A stretch of DNA of 37,880 nt from Firmicutes bacterium UBA3572 (lineage in GTDB: Bacteria; Bacillota; Desulfotomaculia; Desulfotomaculales; Desulforudaceae): assembly GCA_002375985.1 (NCBI GenBank), contig DFNH01000013.1, forward strand, positions 5,293 through 43,172, written 5' to 3'. The notes under the pieces were generated by a model. It ran no database searches. It was not told the origin of the DNA and saw only the letters and a list, made by a program, of their open reading frames with translations. Positions within the stretch are counted from its first letter, which is position 1. Each line of letters opens with the position of its first letter. This document shows, piece after piece, positions 16,278 to 23,714 of the stretch. The position numbers and the translations under genes are program-made.

Positions 16278-17405
16278 CTACCTCCGGGATAATTTTTCCG
16301 GCCGCCTACGTAAAGAAGCGACCACAAACAGCGAGGGCATCACCACGTAGGCCACGAAACCGATCACGAACGGCACTGCCTCGCGGGCGTGCGCGGCAAA
16401 CACGCTGAAGTTCGGCCACGAAACCAGGGAAAGGGTCACCAGCAGGGCGGCCACGGGAAACACGACCGGCCGGTGGGTCTTAAGCGCCAACCATTGGGAA
16501 AGCGCCAGGACCCCCAGATAAAACCAGGCACCCAGCTTCATTAACATAGCCCCCACCCAGATCATCATGAAGAAAGCGTCCTGACGTTGGATGATTTCAA
16601 AAATGGCGATTTCGGTCCGCCGTACCACAAAGAAGGAAGCAAACGGCACGCGCACCACTTCCTGCGCCCCCAGCACGGCAGTAACCCCGAACACCACGAT
16701 CTGCAGGGCCGCGAAGGTGATCAGCAGGCCGCCCAGGGCGGCGCGCACCGCCTGCCGTTTTTGTGCCAGGAACGGTACCAGCATCACGATCGCCAGCACC
16801 TCCCCGAACCACGCCATGGGCGGGATCGCGCCCAAAAGGACCGGCCCGGGGCCGAACTCCAGTACCGGTAGAAACTCCTCAAACCGCACGGCATTGGCAA
16901 TCAGCAGGATGAACAGCACGAAGGTGCTCAGGAAGATGAACATGATCATGTCGTTTACCCGCGCCACCACCTCCAGGCCCTTGTAGACCAGGTAGGCGGC
17001 CAACAGGGTCAGGGTGATTATAAAAACCGGCAGCGGCGTCCGGTCGTAGAATAGCCCGGTCATTAGTTCCCCGAATTCGCGCTGCACCACGAAGGTGATG
17101 TAGAAAGGGTAGAATATGAACACAAGGCCCACGATCCGGCCCGGTATCCGGCCCAAGAGGCGCGGCGCGAACTGGATCACCGTCTCCCCTGGAAACCGCT
17201 GGGCCAGCCGCGCCGCAAGCACGGCAACTACACTGCCGAAGCCGAAAGCGATCACCACCGACAGCCAAGCGTCCTGCCGGGCGTCCATGGCGATCAGGGT
17301 GGGCAGGAACAGAATGGCCGTGGGCAGAATGAGGGCCACGATGAGATTCATGGCCTGCCAGGCAGAAATTTGGCCCTCTTCCCGCAATAGGCTCCCCACC
17401 CTCAT
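16278..17405 (-). CDS. gerB: GerB-family spore germination receptor subunit (APC-type permease)
   Basis: A 375-aa membrane protein with about ten helices, of the endospore germination permease family within the APC superfamily. It begins with ISAWQAMNLIVALILPTAILFLP and contains GRIVGLVFIFYPFYITFVV near residue 90. GerB subunits carry the nutrient (amino acid or sugar) binding site. ATG start at 17403-17405; the ribosome binding site is weak. It is the first gene of the operon, giving the order B-A-C. A promoter recognised by the forespore factor sigma-G would be expected upstream, but I could not find a clear match. Confidence 0.93.
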   Translation of the reverse strand: MRVGSLLREEGQISAWQAMNLIVALILPTAILFLPTLIAMDARQDAWLSVVIAFGFGSVVAVLAARLAQRFPGETVIQFAPRLLGRIPGRIVGLVFIFYPFYITFVVQREFGELMTGLFYDRTPLPVFIITLTLLAAYLVYKGLEVVARVNDMIMFIFLSTFVLFILLIANAVRFEEFLPVLEFGPGPVLLGAIPPMAWFGEVLAIVMLVPFLAQKRQAVRAALGGLLITFAALQIVVFGVTAVLGAQEVVRVPFASFFVVRRTEIAIFEIIQRQDAFFMMIWVGAMLMKLGAWFYLGVLALSQWLALKTHRPVVFPVAALLVTLSLVSWPNFSVFAAHAREAVPFVIGFVAYVVMPSLFVVASLRRRPEKLSRR

Positions 17406-17430
17406 TCAGGTTCGCCTGCATAGTCTTTGC

Positions 17431-17461
17431 AACCCCGGCACATTTTATTAACCGGGGGGTT
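17431..17461. repeat. inverted repeat between divergent gerB and the small plus-strand gene
   Basis: AACCCCGG (17431-17438) and CCGGGG followed by GGTT (17452-17461) can pair around a 13-nt AT-rich loop. It sits in the 63-nt space between the two divergent start codons and its right arm supplies the G-rich ribosome binding site of the small gene. It could be an operator or an RNA hairpin hiding that site. Confidence 0.35.
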
Positions 17462-17468
17462 GTCGCCG

Positions 17469-17630
17469 GTGTTCTTAACCGAAAAGCTTGTCCTGTTCGC
17501 CCTGTTCATGGTTCTCACGCCGCTTCTCAGCGCTTTCCTGGCCTGGCGAACGTACACTTTTGCCATTCAGCAGGAAAAAAAGGAATCCCCCTCCCCGGTG
17601 GAGCGCTCCAACCGGATTCTACGCCGCTAA
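17469..17630 (+). CDS. predicted 53-aa single-span membrane peptide, unrecognised
   Basis: GTG start at 17469 with a GGGGGG ribosome binding site about 10 nt upstream. The product has one strong membrane helix (residues about 5-24, KLVLFALFMVLTPLLSAFLAW region) and a charged tail with KKESPSPVERSNR. It diverges from gerB. The amphiphilic layout and ribosome binding site suggest a real gene, but I do not recognise the family and it is short enough to be chance. Confidence 0.4.
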   Translation: MFLTEKLVLFALFMVLTPLLSAFLAWRTYTFAIQQEKKESPSPVERSNRILRR

Positions 17631-17818
17631 AAGGGAACACTAAAGGGGACAGGCATGTTTTGTGGGTAACTAGAAGTGCGTCCAGCACCGAAAAAGGGGA
17701 GGCATCTCTGGCCGGAGTCACATACGTAGGATACCCTGGTTGTCCCCGACAGTCCCTTGTGTTAGAGTAAGGGGGCGTTCTTAAAAAGGAACCAGTCGCC
17801 TGTTTCGGCTTGAAGTCA
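17631..17818. other. intergenic stretch with a GGGGACAGGC motif, no gene seen
   Basis: After the small membrane peptide I see no gene in this 188-nt stretch. It contains AAAGGGGACAGGCAT (17642-17656), sharing the ten-base core GGGGACAGGC with the inverted repeat near 11300. Such short GC motifs often mark remnants of REP- or MITE-type elements in clostridia. Confidence 0.35.
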
Positions 17819-17942
17819 GAGACCGTTCAGAAACGAGCACGGCAAGGAAGGCGACGACGCACGGAGCGGAGCGTACTGGTCCGGTACGTGAGCACCGGAC
17901 GGCGGAGCCTGACGAAGCCAGGCGAAGTTTATCAACGGTCTC
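17819..17942. repeat. 124-nt palindrome-bounded structured element directly downstream of folC
   Basis: The ends are a perfect 9-bp inverted pair: GAGACCGTT (17819-17827) and AACGGTCTC (17934-17942). Inside it AAAC (17831-17834) can pair with GTTT (17927-17930). Two hairpins follow: GTCCGGT/ACCGGAC with an 8-nt loop (17879-17900), and GCCTG/CAGGC with a 7-nt loop (17907-17923). A GTAC/GTAC pairing (17873-17876 with 17884-17887) would compete with the first hairpin. The element starts 2 nt after the folC stop codon on the minus strand. It looks like a folded RNA or a mobile structured repeat; the direction is not resolved because the ends are palindromic. Confidence 0.6.
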
Positions 17943-17944
17943 CT

Positions 17945-19219
17945 TTACACATAAGGGCGGAGGGAACCGACGAGGTAAATCGAACCCGTCACCACGACAA
18001 CGCCATTGGGGCCGGCCAATCGCCGGGCACATTCAAGGGCGGACCGGTTGTCCGGCTCAACCAGTACCCGGTCAGAGTAGTAGCGCGCCGCAGCCGCCAC
18101 CTGTTCCCAGTCCCCGGCGCGCTCTGCGGGTGGCCGGGTAACCACCACAACTGCGGCCAGGGGCGCGAGTTCCGCCGTCACACCGACCCGGTCTTTGTCC
18201 CCTAATACACCCAGCACCAGCACCATCTCACGGTCGGGGAACTGGGCGATCAGCGTATCCCGAAGGGCGGCGGCCGCCGCCGGGTTGTGAGCCGCGTCCA
18301 GCACGACCACGGGTGCTCCCGTGAATATCTCAAAGCGGCCGGGCCAACGCACGGCGGCCAACCCCCGATGGATGGCCCCCCGTCCCAACCGGGGTACCCA
18401 TTCGCTCAAAAGCTCGGCGGTAGCCACGGCACAGGCGGCGTTTACCTGCTGGTGCCGGCCAAAAAGTGGCAGCAACACGTTCGGGTAGCGGGCTTTTAGC
18501 CCATAGATGTTTAGCTCTTGCCCCAAAGCCGAAACCGATACCGGCTCCCAGCGCACATCTGTACCCACCCGGACCAAAGGTGCACCCCGCTCCCGGCAAG
18601 TGGCCGCGATCACGTCCAACGCCGGCCCCTCGGCCGCGGTCACCAGCGGCACCCCCGTTTTGATGATCCCGGCCTTCTCCCGTGCAATGGCGGTCACCGT
18701 ATCTCCAAGTATGTCCCGGTGATCCAGGCTGACGTTGGTGATGACCGTTACCGCAGGCTGGACAACGTTGGTGGCATCCAGACGCCCGCCTAGCCCTACC
18801 TCCAGAACAACCAAGTCCACGTTTTCCTCCCGGAACAAGGTCAGGGCAAGGGCGACATGGAGTTCGAACTCGGTGGGGTTGGCGCGCCGGGCGGCGGCCA
18901 CAAGGCGATCCCGGTGCGCCGTGACTAGCGCGGCAAACCGCTCCCGGGCTACCGGCTGCCCGTCCAGCAGGAACCGCTCGGTGTAGCAGGAAAGATGCGG
19001 CGAGGTAAAGGTACCCACCCGCAAACCTGCAGCGCGGGCGATGGCAGTAAGCATGGCGCACACCGAGCCTTTCCCGTTGGTGCCGCCGACGTGGGCGCAG
19101 AAAAGCGCCTCCTGCGGGTCGCCGATCGCGGCCAGCAGATACCGAACCCGTTCCAGGCCGAGGTTCATTCCGGCAGCGGCCAGGCTTTGAATGGTTTGCA
19201 GGGCTGCTTCGTACCGCAT
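17945..19219 (-). CDS. folC: folylpolyglutamate synthase/dihydrofolate synthase
   Basis: A 424-aa Mur-ligase-superfamily enzyme that adds glutamate to folates. P-loop HVGGTNGKGSVCAM (about residues 43-56), FTSPHL (about 71-76), VLEVGLGGRLDATN (about 139-152) and DHRDILGDT (about 165-173), then LDAAHNPAAA (about 312-321) in the C-terminal domain. ATG at 19217-19219; the GGGAGG ribosome binding site is about 19 nt away, but TAAGG abuts the start. It follows valS on the same strand, a common valS-folC pair. The gene ends 2 nt before the structured element. Confidence 0.95.
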   Translation of the reverse strand: MRYEAALQTIQSLAAAGMNLGLERVRYLLAAIGDPQEALFCAHVGGTNGKGSVCAMLTAIARAAGLRVGTFTSPHLSCYTERFLLDGQPVARERFAALVTAHRDRLVAAARRANPTEFELHVALALTLFREENVDLVVLEVGLGGRLDATNVVQPAVTVITNVSLDHRDILGDTVTAIAREKAGIIKTGVPLVTAAEGPALDVIAATCRERGAPLVRVGTDVRWEPVSVSALGQELNIYGLKARYPNVLLPLFGRHQQVNAACAVATAELLSEWVPRLGRGAIHRGLAAVRWPGRFEIFTGAPVVVLDAAHNPAAAAALRDTLIAQFPDREMVLVLGVLGDKDRVGVTAELAPLAAVVVVTRPPAERAGDWEQVAAAARYYSDRVLVEPDNRSALECARRLAGPNGVVVVTGSIYLVGSLRPYV

Positions 19220-19334
19220 CCTTACTTAACTTAACTTACCTCCCGCAACAAATAGGCGCACGTACCGGGCGCCGGTTATTAGCGAAAAACGGTTTTCACT
19301 CTGATTCAGAAGTAAGTGCGCGGTTTCCATTCCC

Positions 19335-19376
19335 GAATTCTGGATTCTGAATCCTGAATTCTGAATTCTAAATTTT
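19335..19376. repeat. heptanucleotide tandem repeat, five units plus a decayed sixth
   Basis: The units are GAATTCT, GGATTCT, GAATCCT, GAATTCT, GAATTCT, then AAATTTT, starting at 19335 in strict 7-nt register. It lies 12 nt beyond the valS stop codon, in the 168-nt spacer before folC. No hairpin-plus-T terminator is visible there. Confidence 0.85.
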
Positions 19377-19387
19377 ATTTTGAGCCC

Positions 19388-22033
19388 CTATTCCTTCCCC
19401 CGCAGCACCGCCAACCGGGCAGTCAGGGCCTTACGTTTCTCGGACAGTTCGGCGCGCTTGCCCCGTTCCTTTTCTACGACTTCGGCCGGGGCCTTGGCCG
19501 TAAAATCCGGGTTGGCCAACTTAGCCTCCACCCGGGACAGGTCTTTTTCGACCTGCGCCAGTTCCCGCGCCAGCCGTTCGGTTTCCCGGTCGATATCGAT
19601 CAGCCCGGCCAGTGGGAGGTAAATCTCCGTACCCCGTACCACCGCGTGGGCCGCCAACTCCGGCCTTTCCAGCGTGCCCAATACCTTGAGGTCCACATTG
19701 GCCAGATTCTCGATATAGCTCCCGGACCGTTCGGCAAGGGCGCGCAACCCGTCATCCAGAACCACCAGTATCGCCTCGGCCCGGCGTTGCGGCGGCACGT
19801 TCATCTCGCTGCGTAGGTGACGCACGGCCCGGGTGGCTTCGATGAGGTATTCCATCTCAGCCTCGGCCCGCCGGTCGCGCCGTTCCGGTCTGGGTGCCGG
19901 CCAGGGAGCATACATAATGGTTTCGCCTTGGTGGGGCAGACGCTGCCAGATTTCCTCGGTGATAAACGGCATAAACGGGTGCAAGAGCTCCAACGTCCCC
20001 CGGAGCACCTGCACCAGCACATCCTGCGCCACCGCCCGTGCAGCAGGCGCTCCCTGGTAAAGACGGGGTTTGACCAACTCTATGTACCAGTCGCAAAACT
20101 CATCCCAGATAAACTCGTACAGTGTCCGGGCCGCTTCGCCCAGCTCAAATTTTTCCAGGCCGGCGGTAGTCCGTTCCCGGACATCTTCAAAACGGCTCAA
20201 AATCCACCGATCCGCCAACTCGAGGTTCTCCGGCACCGCCGCTCCCGGACGGTAACCATTCAGGTTTAACAGCACGAACCGAGAAGCGTTCCACAGCTTG
20301 TTGGCAAAGTTGCGGGCACCTTCCAGTTTCTCAAAATGAAACCGCAGGTCGTTACCCGGGGTGTTCCCGGTAGTGAGCATGAACCGCAAACTGTCGGCAC
20401 CGTACTGCTCGATCACCTCGATGGGGTCCACCCCGTTGCCCAGGGACTTACTCATCTTGCGGCCCAGAGCATCCAGCACCAAACCGTGGATAAATACCTT
20501 GCGGAATGGTTCGCGGCCCATAAACTTCAACCCACTGAAGATCATCCGGGCCACCCAGAAGAAGATAATGTCCCGCCCGGTGACCAACACCAAGGTCGGG
20601 TAAAACCGCTCCAAGTCGGGGGTCTTCTCGGGCCAGCCCAGGGTGGAAAACGGCCACAGGGCCGACGAAAACCAGGTGTCTAGAACGTCCGGATCCTGTT
20701 CCAGCTTCCGACCCGCACAGGCCGGGCAGGCCACGGGAACGGCGGCGGCCACCGTTTCTCCACAGTCCTGACAGTACCACACCGGGATACGGTGCCCCCA
20801 CCAGAGTTGCCGGGAGATGCACCAGTCGCGGATGTTCTCAAGCCAATTCAGATATATCTTGGTGAACCGTTCCGGAACAAATTGAATCCGGCCGTCCCGC
20901 ACAGCCTCAATCGCCGGCGCGGCCAAAGGTTTCATCCGCACAAACCACTGCTTGGAAACCATGGGTTCCACCACGGTCTGGCAGCGATAGCAATGACCAA
21001 CCGCGTGTTCCAAATCCTCGATACGTGCCAGAAGGCCTTGTCGCTTCAGGTCGGCCAGTACCTGCTGCCGGCACTCCCAGCGGTCCAGCCCCTGGTAACG
21101 GCCGGCTGCGGCGGTCATGCGGCCCTGGGTATCGATTACCTGGACCCGGGGCAGGCCGTGGCGCTGCCCGATCTCAAAGTCGTTCGGGTCGTGGGCCGGT
21201 GTGATCTTTAGCGCACCCGTGCCGAACTCCGGATCGACATATTCATCACTGATGATTGGTATCTCACGCCCCAACAGGGGTAGGACCACCATACGGCCTA
21301 CCAAATGCCGGTAGCGCTCGTCCCGGGGATGAACCGCTACCGCCGTGTCCCCCAGCATGGTCTCGGGCCGCGTGGTCGCGATCGTAATACTCCCGGTATC
21401 GTCCCGGAGCGGATACTTCACGTAATAAAGATGGGACGGGATTTCCTCGTGCTCGACCTCGATATCCGAGATTACGGTGCCACAATGGGGACACCAGTTT
21501 ACAATGTAGTCGCCCCGGTAAATAAGCCCCTCCTCATAGAGACGCAGAAAAACCTCCCGCACCGCTGTGGAGCAGCCTTCGTCCATGGTAAACCGCTCCC
21601 GGGACCAGTCGCAAGACGCCCCGAGACGGCGGAGCTGCACGGTGATGCGGTTACCGTACTGTTGCTTCCACTCCCAAACCCGTGCCAGGAACCTGTCCCG
21701 GCCGAGGTCGTACTTGGTCAGATTCTCCCGGGCCAACTGCTCCTCCACCCGCGCCTGGGTGGCGATGCCCGCGTGGTCGGTGCCGGGCACCCACAAGGTT
21801 TCAAATCCCTGCATGCGGCGCCAGCGGATGAGAATGTCCTGCAGGGTATTGTTCAGAGCGTGCCCCATATGCAATTCCCCGGTGACGTTGGGAGGAGGCA
21901 TCACAATGGAATAAGGTTCCTGCTTCCGGCCGGTGGCAACCGGACGGAAGAAGCCGGCGCTCTCCCAGTACCGGTAAAGCCTCTCTTCAACCTTTCGCGG
22001 ATCGTATGTTTTAGGAATGTTGCTATGACTCAT
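19388..22033 (-). CDS. valS: valyl-tRNA synthetase
   Basis: An 881-aa class I aminoacyl-tRNA synthetase. HMGH (residues 55-58) in PPPNVTGELHMGHAL, the CP1 editing domain (TTRPETMLGDTAVAVHP near 210), a cysteine-rich segment (CQDCGETV and CPACAG near 410-430), GRKMSKSLGNGVDP near 525, an anticodon-binding domain and the C-terminal coiled coil (about 815-881) are all present. The start is ATG 22031-22033. The frame is open to 22270, but the promoter at 22068-22096 lies inside that extension, which excludes the longer start. A divergent gene lies upstream and folC follows. Confidence 0.97.
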   Translation of the reverse strand: MSHSNIPKTYDPRKVEERLYRYWESAGFFRPVATGRKQEPYSIVMPPPNVTGELHMGHALNNTLQDILIRWRRMQGFETLWVPGTDHAGIATQARVEEQLARENLTKYDLGRDRFLARVWEWKQQYGNRITVQLRRLGASCDWSRERFTMDEGCSTAVREVFLRLYEEGLIYRGDYIVNWCPHCGTVISDIEVEHEEIPSHLYYVKYPLRDDTGSITIATTRPETMLGDTAVAVHPRDERYRHLVGRMVVLPLLGREIPIISDEYVDPEFGTGALKITPAHDPNDFEIGQRHGLPRVQVIDTQGRMTAAAGRYQGLDRWECRQQVLADLKRQGLLARIEDLEHAVGHCYRCQTVVEPMVSKQWFVRMKPLAAPAIEAVRDGRIQFVPERFTKIYLNWLENIRDWCISRQLWWGHRIPVWYCQDCGETVAAAVPVACPACAGRKLEQDPDVLDTWFSSALWPFSTLGWPEKTPDLERFYPTLVLVTGRDIIFFWVARMIFSGLKFMGREPFRKVFIHGLVLDALGRKMSKSLGNGVDPIEVIEQYGADSLRFMLTTGNTPGNDLRFHFEKLEGARNFANKLWNASRFVLLNLNGYRPGAAVPENLELADRWILSRFEDVRERTTAGLEKFELGEAARTLYEFIWDEFCDWYIELVKPRLYQGAPAARAVAQDVLVQVLRGTLELLHPFMPFITEEIWQRLPHQGETIMYAPWPAPRPERRDRRAEAEMEYLIEATRAVRHLRSEMNVPPQRRAEAILVVLDDGLRALAERSGSYIENLANVDLKVLGTLERPELAAHAVVRGTEIYLPLAGLIDIDRETERLARELAQVEKDLSRVEAKLANPDFTAKAPAEVVEKERGKRAELSEKRKALTARLAVLRGKE

Positions 22034-22067
22034 TTTTTTCCGCTGCCCCCCCAGGTTTTCTGGATCA

Positions 22068-22096
22068 ATCTTATTGACTTTCCCCCGACCTGTCAA
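22068..22096 (-). promoter_or_regulatory. sigma-A promoter of valS with a very short leader
   Basis: Minus strand: consensus TTGACA (22091-22096), 17-nt spacer, TAAGAT (22068-22073). The predicted start of transcription, about 22060, leaves a leader of about 27 nt, too short for a T-box riboswitch. Confidence 0.75.
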
Positions 22097-22187
22097 CAAG
22101 TCTTGCGCGGCGCCGTCAAGCATATTCGGCACCCGGCCGTCGTATCTATCAATGAACCAACACCAGCCCAAGAGCGGAGGTAGGCTT

Positions 22188-23204
22188 ATGCGCAGGGTTC
22201 TAGCGTTTACCACCGCCATCCTGCTCCTGGCCGGCACAGCTGTGGCCGTTTGGGTTCTCACCCACCCCAAACCGCAACCGGAGTTTCACCGGCTCAAGGC
22301 CCGTGAAACGGCCCGCGAACTGGCCTACCTGCCCCACTACCTCGCCGCCGCCCTAGGTTACTTCGAGGCTTATAACCTGCAACTGGTCCTGACCACGGCA
22401 CCCCGAGGGGTGGTGGACACGACAAACGAGAACGCCGATCTTTTCCTGGTGTCGCTCGACCGGCTGATGACGGATGGTCCGGTAGCTTTTGCCGCCTTCA
22501 CCCAGTACGACCCGACCTTCCTGCTGGGACGAGAAGCAACAAACGATTTTCAATGGAAAGACCTTATGGGCAAAACGGTCATCGGTGACCCGCCCGACAG
22601 TACCGGCGAGGTGGCGCTAGAAGCGATCCTGCGCCGCCACGAAATGATCCCTCAGACCCGTGTCACCATCATCCAGCACCTACCGCTACATCTGCGGGTG
22701 GGCGCTTTTTTGAGCGGTACCGGGGATCATATTATTCTCTCCGATCCGCTAGCGGCCTACCTGGAGAAAAGCGGTGTGGCCCACGTCCTGGCCCCCATCG
22801 CCGCCAGCGGTGCGGTTCCCGCCCGGGTCTGCGCCGCCCACCCAGAGTTCCTACGCAACCATCCAGACGCCATCCTGGCTTACACCCAGGCAGTGTTTGC
22901 GGCCCAAGACTGGATTGAAAAACACAGCCCCGCCGAAATCGCCGCGGTGGCGGCACCGTTTTTCCCCTATCTGGACCTGGAAACCCTTACCCGGGCCGTC
23001 GCCAGGAATAAGAAAATCGATCTGTGGGCCAAGAACCCGCTGGTCGAAGAGCAGCCATACCAGAACCTGCAAGATTGGCTGATCGGGTCCGGAGAACTCT
23101 TGCAGGCCGTACCCTTTCACCAGGTGCTGGAACAGTCTTTTGCCCGGGAAGCGGTAGAACAGGGTTTGTACCTGCCGGAAAACGAAAACACTCCCCGGCC
23201 GTAA
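22188..23204 (+). CDS. membrane-anchored NMT1/SsuA-type ABC substrate-binding protein
   Basis: A 338-aa protein. An N-terminal membrane segment or uncleaved signal (residues 3-22; no lipobox Cys) is followed by a periplasmic-binding-protein type II domain of the NMT1/THI5-like family: AYLPHYLAAALGYFEAYNLQLVL (about 46-68) is the typical YxPxxxAxxxGYFEExGL-like start, and DLMGKTVIGDPPDSTGEVALEAILRRH (about 125-151) is the inter-lobe part. The family binds small organic ligands such as pyrimidines, sulfonates or nitrate. No permease or ATPase gene is adjacent, so it is an orphan component here. ATG at 22188 has GCGGAGG upstream; earlier in-frame starts lack one. Transcribed divergently from valS. 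Confidence 0.85.
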   Translation: MRRVLAFTTAILLLAGTAVAVWVLTHPKPQPEFHRLKARETARELAYLPHYLAAALGYFEAYNLQLVLTTAPRGVVDTTNENADLFLVSLDRLMTDGPVAFAAFTQYDPTFLLGREATNDFQWKDLMGKTVIGDPPDSTGEVALEAILRRHEMIPQTRVTIIQHLPLHLRVGAFLSGTGDHIILSDPLAAYLEKSGVAHVLAPIAASGAVPARVCAAHPEFLRNHPDAILAYTQAVFAAQDWIEKHSPAEIAAVAAPFFPYLDLETLTRAVARNKKIDLWAKNPLVEEQPYQNLQDWLIGSGELLQAVPFHQVLEQSFAREAVEQGLYLPENENTPRP

Positions 23205-23212
23205 CCGGGGAG
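23191..23212 (-). terminator. hairpin terminator between convergent genes
   Basis: CTCCCCGG/CCGGGGAG, an 8-bp stem with a 6-nt loop; it contains the stop codon of the plus-strand substrate-binding gene. On the minus strand it is followed by TGTTTTCGTTTT, suiting termination of the gene at 23237-23575. On the plus strand there is no T-run. Confidence 0.6.
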
Positions 23213-23236
23213 CAGCAGTCCACCAAACAACATACG

Positions 23237-23575
23237 CTAGGACGCGGTAACAATCACGGCTCGCGGATCCAAAGTGGTGTCCGAGACCTTCATGACCGTC
23301 TCTTCCGGGCTCCAACCCAGGACAATCCTAATCCCGTCGTGGTAATCCACCTGATTTAAGTCGACCGCTAGTTTCCGGGAACCAAAAGGTCCGGAATGTT
23401 CAAAAACAAACTCAAAACGCTCGTTACGGTAGATCCGAAAGTGTGAATTACCTACCGTCTTATCAACCAAAACAACTTCGCTAATGTTTTTGTCGAAAAG
23501 TGATCGCTTCTTGGTTTCCCAAACCACCCCGCCCTTGACCTCGTTGAACTCATCGATTAGGTCGCCCAGGGCCAT
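23237..23575 (-). CDS. hypothetical protein, 112 aa, no recognised family
   Basis: A soluble protein with no membrane helix or signal. Its composition is mixed alpha/beta with alternating charged and hydrophobic residues (for example EVVLVDKTVGNSHFRIYRNERFEF near residues 33-56). ATG at 23573-23575 is preferred over the GTG three codons earlier, because the GGGAAG ribosome binding site is well spaced from the ATG and abuts the GTG. It follows lon on the same strand but behind a terminator and has its own terminator. I cannot assign a function. Confidence 0.65.
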   Translation of the reverse strand: MALGDLIDEFNEVKGGVVWETKKRSLFDKNISEVVLVDKTVGNSHFRIYRNERFEFVFEHSGPFGSRKLAVDLNQVDYHDGIRIVLGWSPEETVMKVSDTTLDPRAVIVTAS

Positions 23576-23615
23576 TCGAATCACTTCCCTAATTCAGACT
23601 CCTTCACTTGATTTC

Positions 23616-23654
23616 CAAAAATAAGAGAGAGGGCGTTTTTATTCTTCGCCCTCT
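23616..23654 (-). terminator. intrinsic terminator after lon
   Basis: AGAGGGCG (minus-strand copy at 23647-23654) pairs with CGCCCTCT (23628-23635) around an 11-nt loop; minus-strand TTATTTTT follows. It is about 60 nt beyond the lon stop codon. Confidence 0.75.
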
Positions 23655-23714
23655 GCGATAACCATTCCTGCCTCACCTGCTTTTTTTTTGACCGCATTAT
23701 GCACCCCACGCTAG

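Noticed and set aside
22034..22187. T-box riboswitch expected upstream of valS
   Set aside because: The conserved T-box sequence and a long leader are absent; a sigma-A promoter lies close to the start codon.
22034..22270. Longer N-terminus for valS, in frame to 22270
   Set aside because: The promoter lies inside the extension and the extra residues do not resemble valyl-tRNA synthetases.
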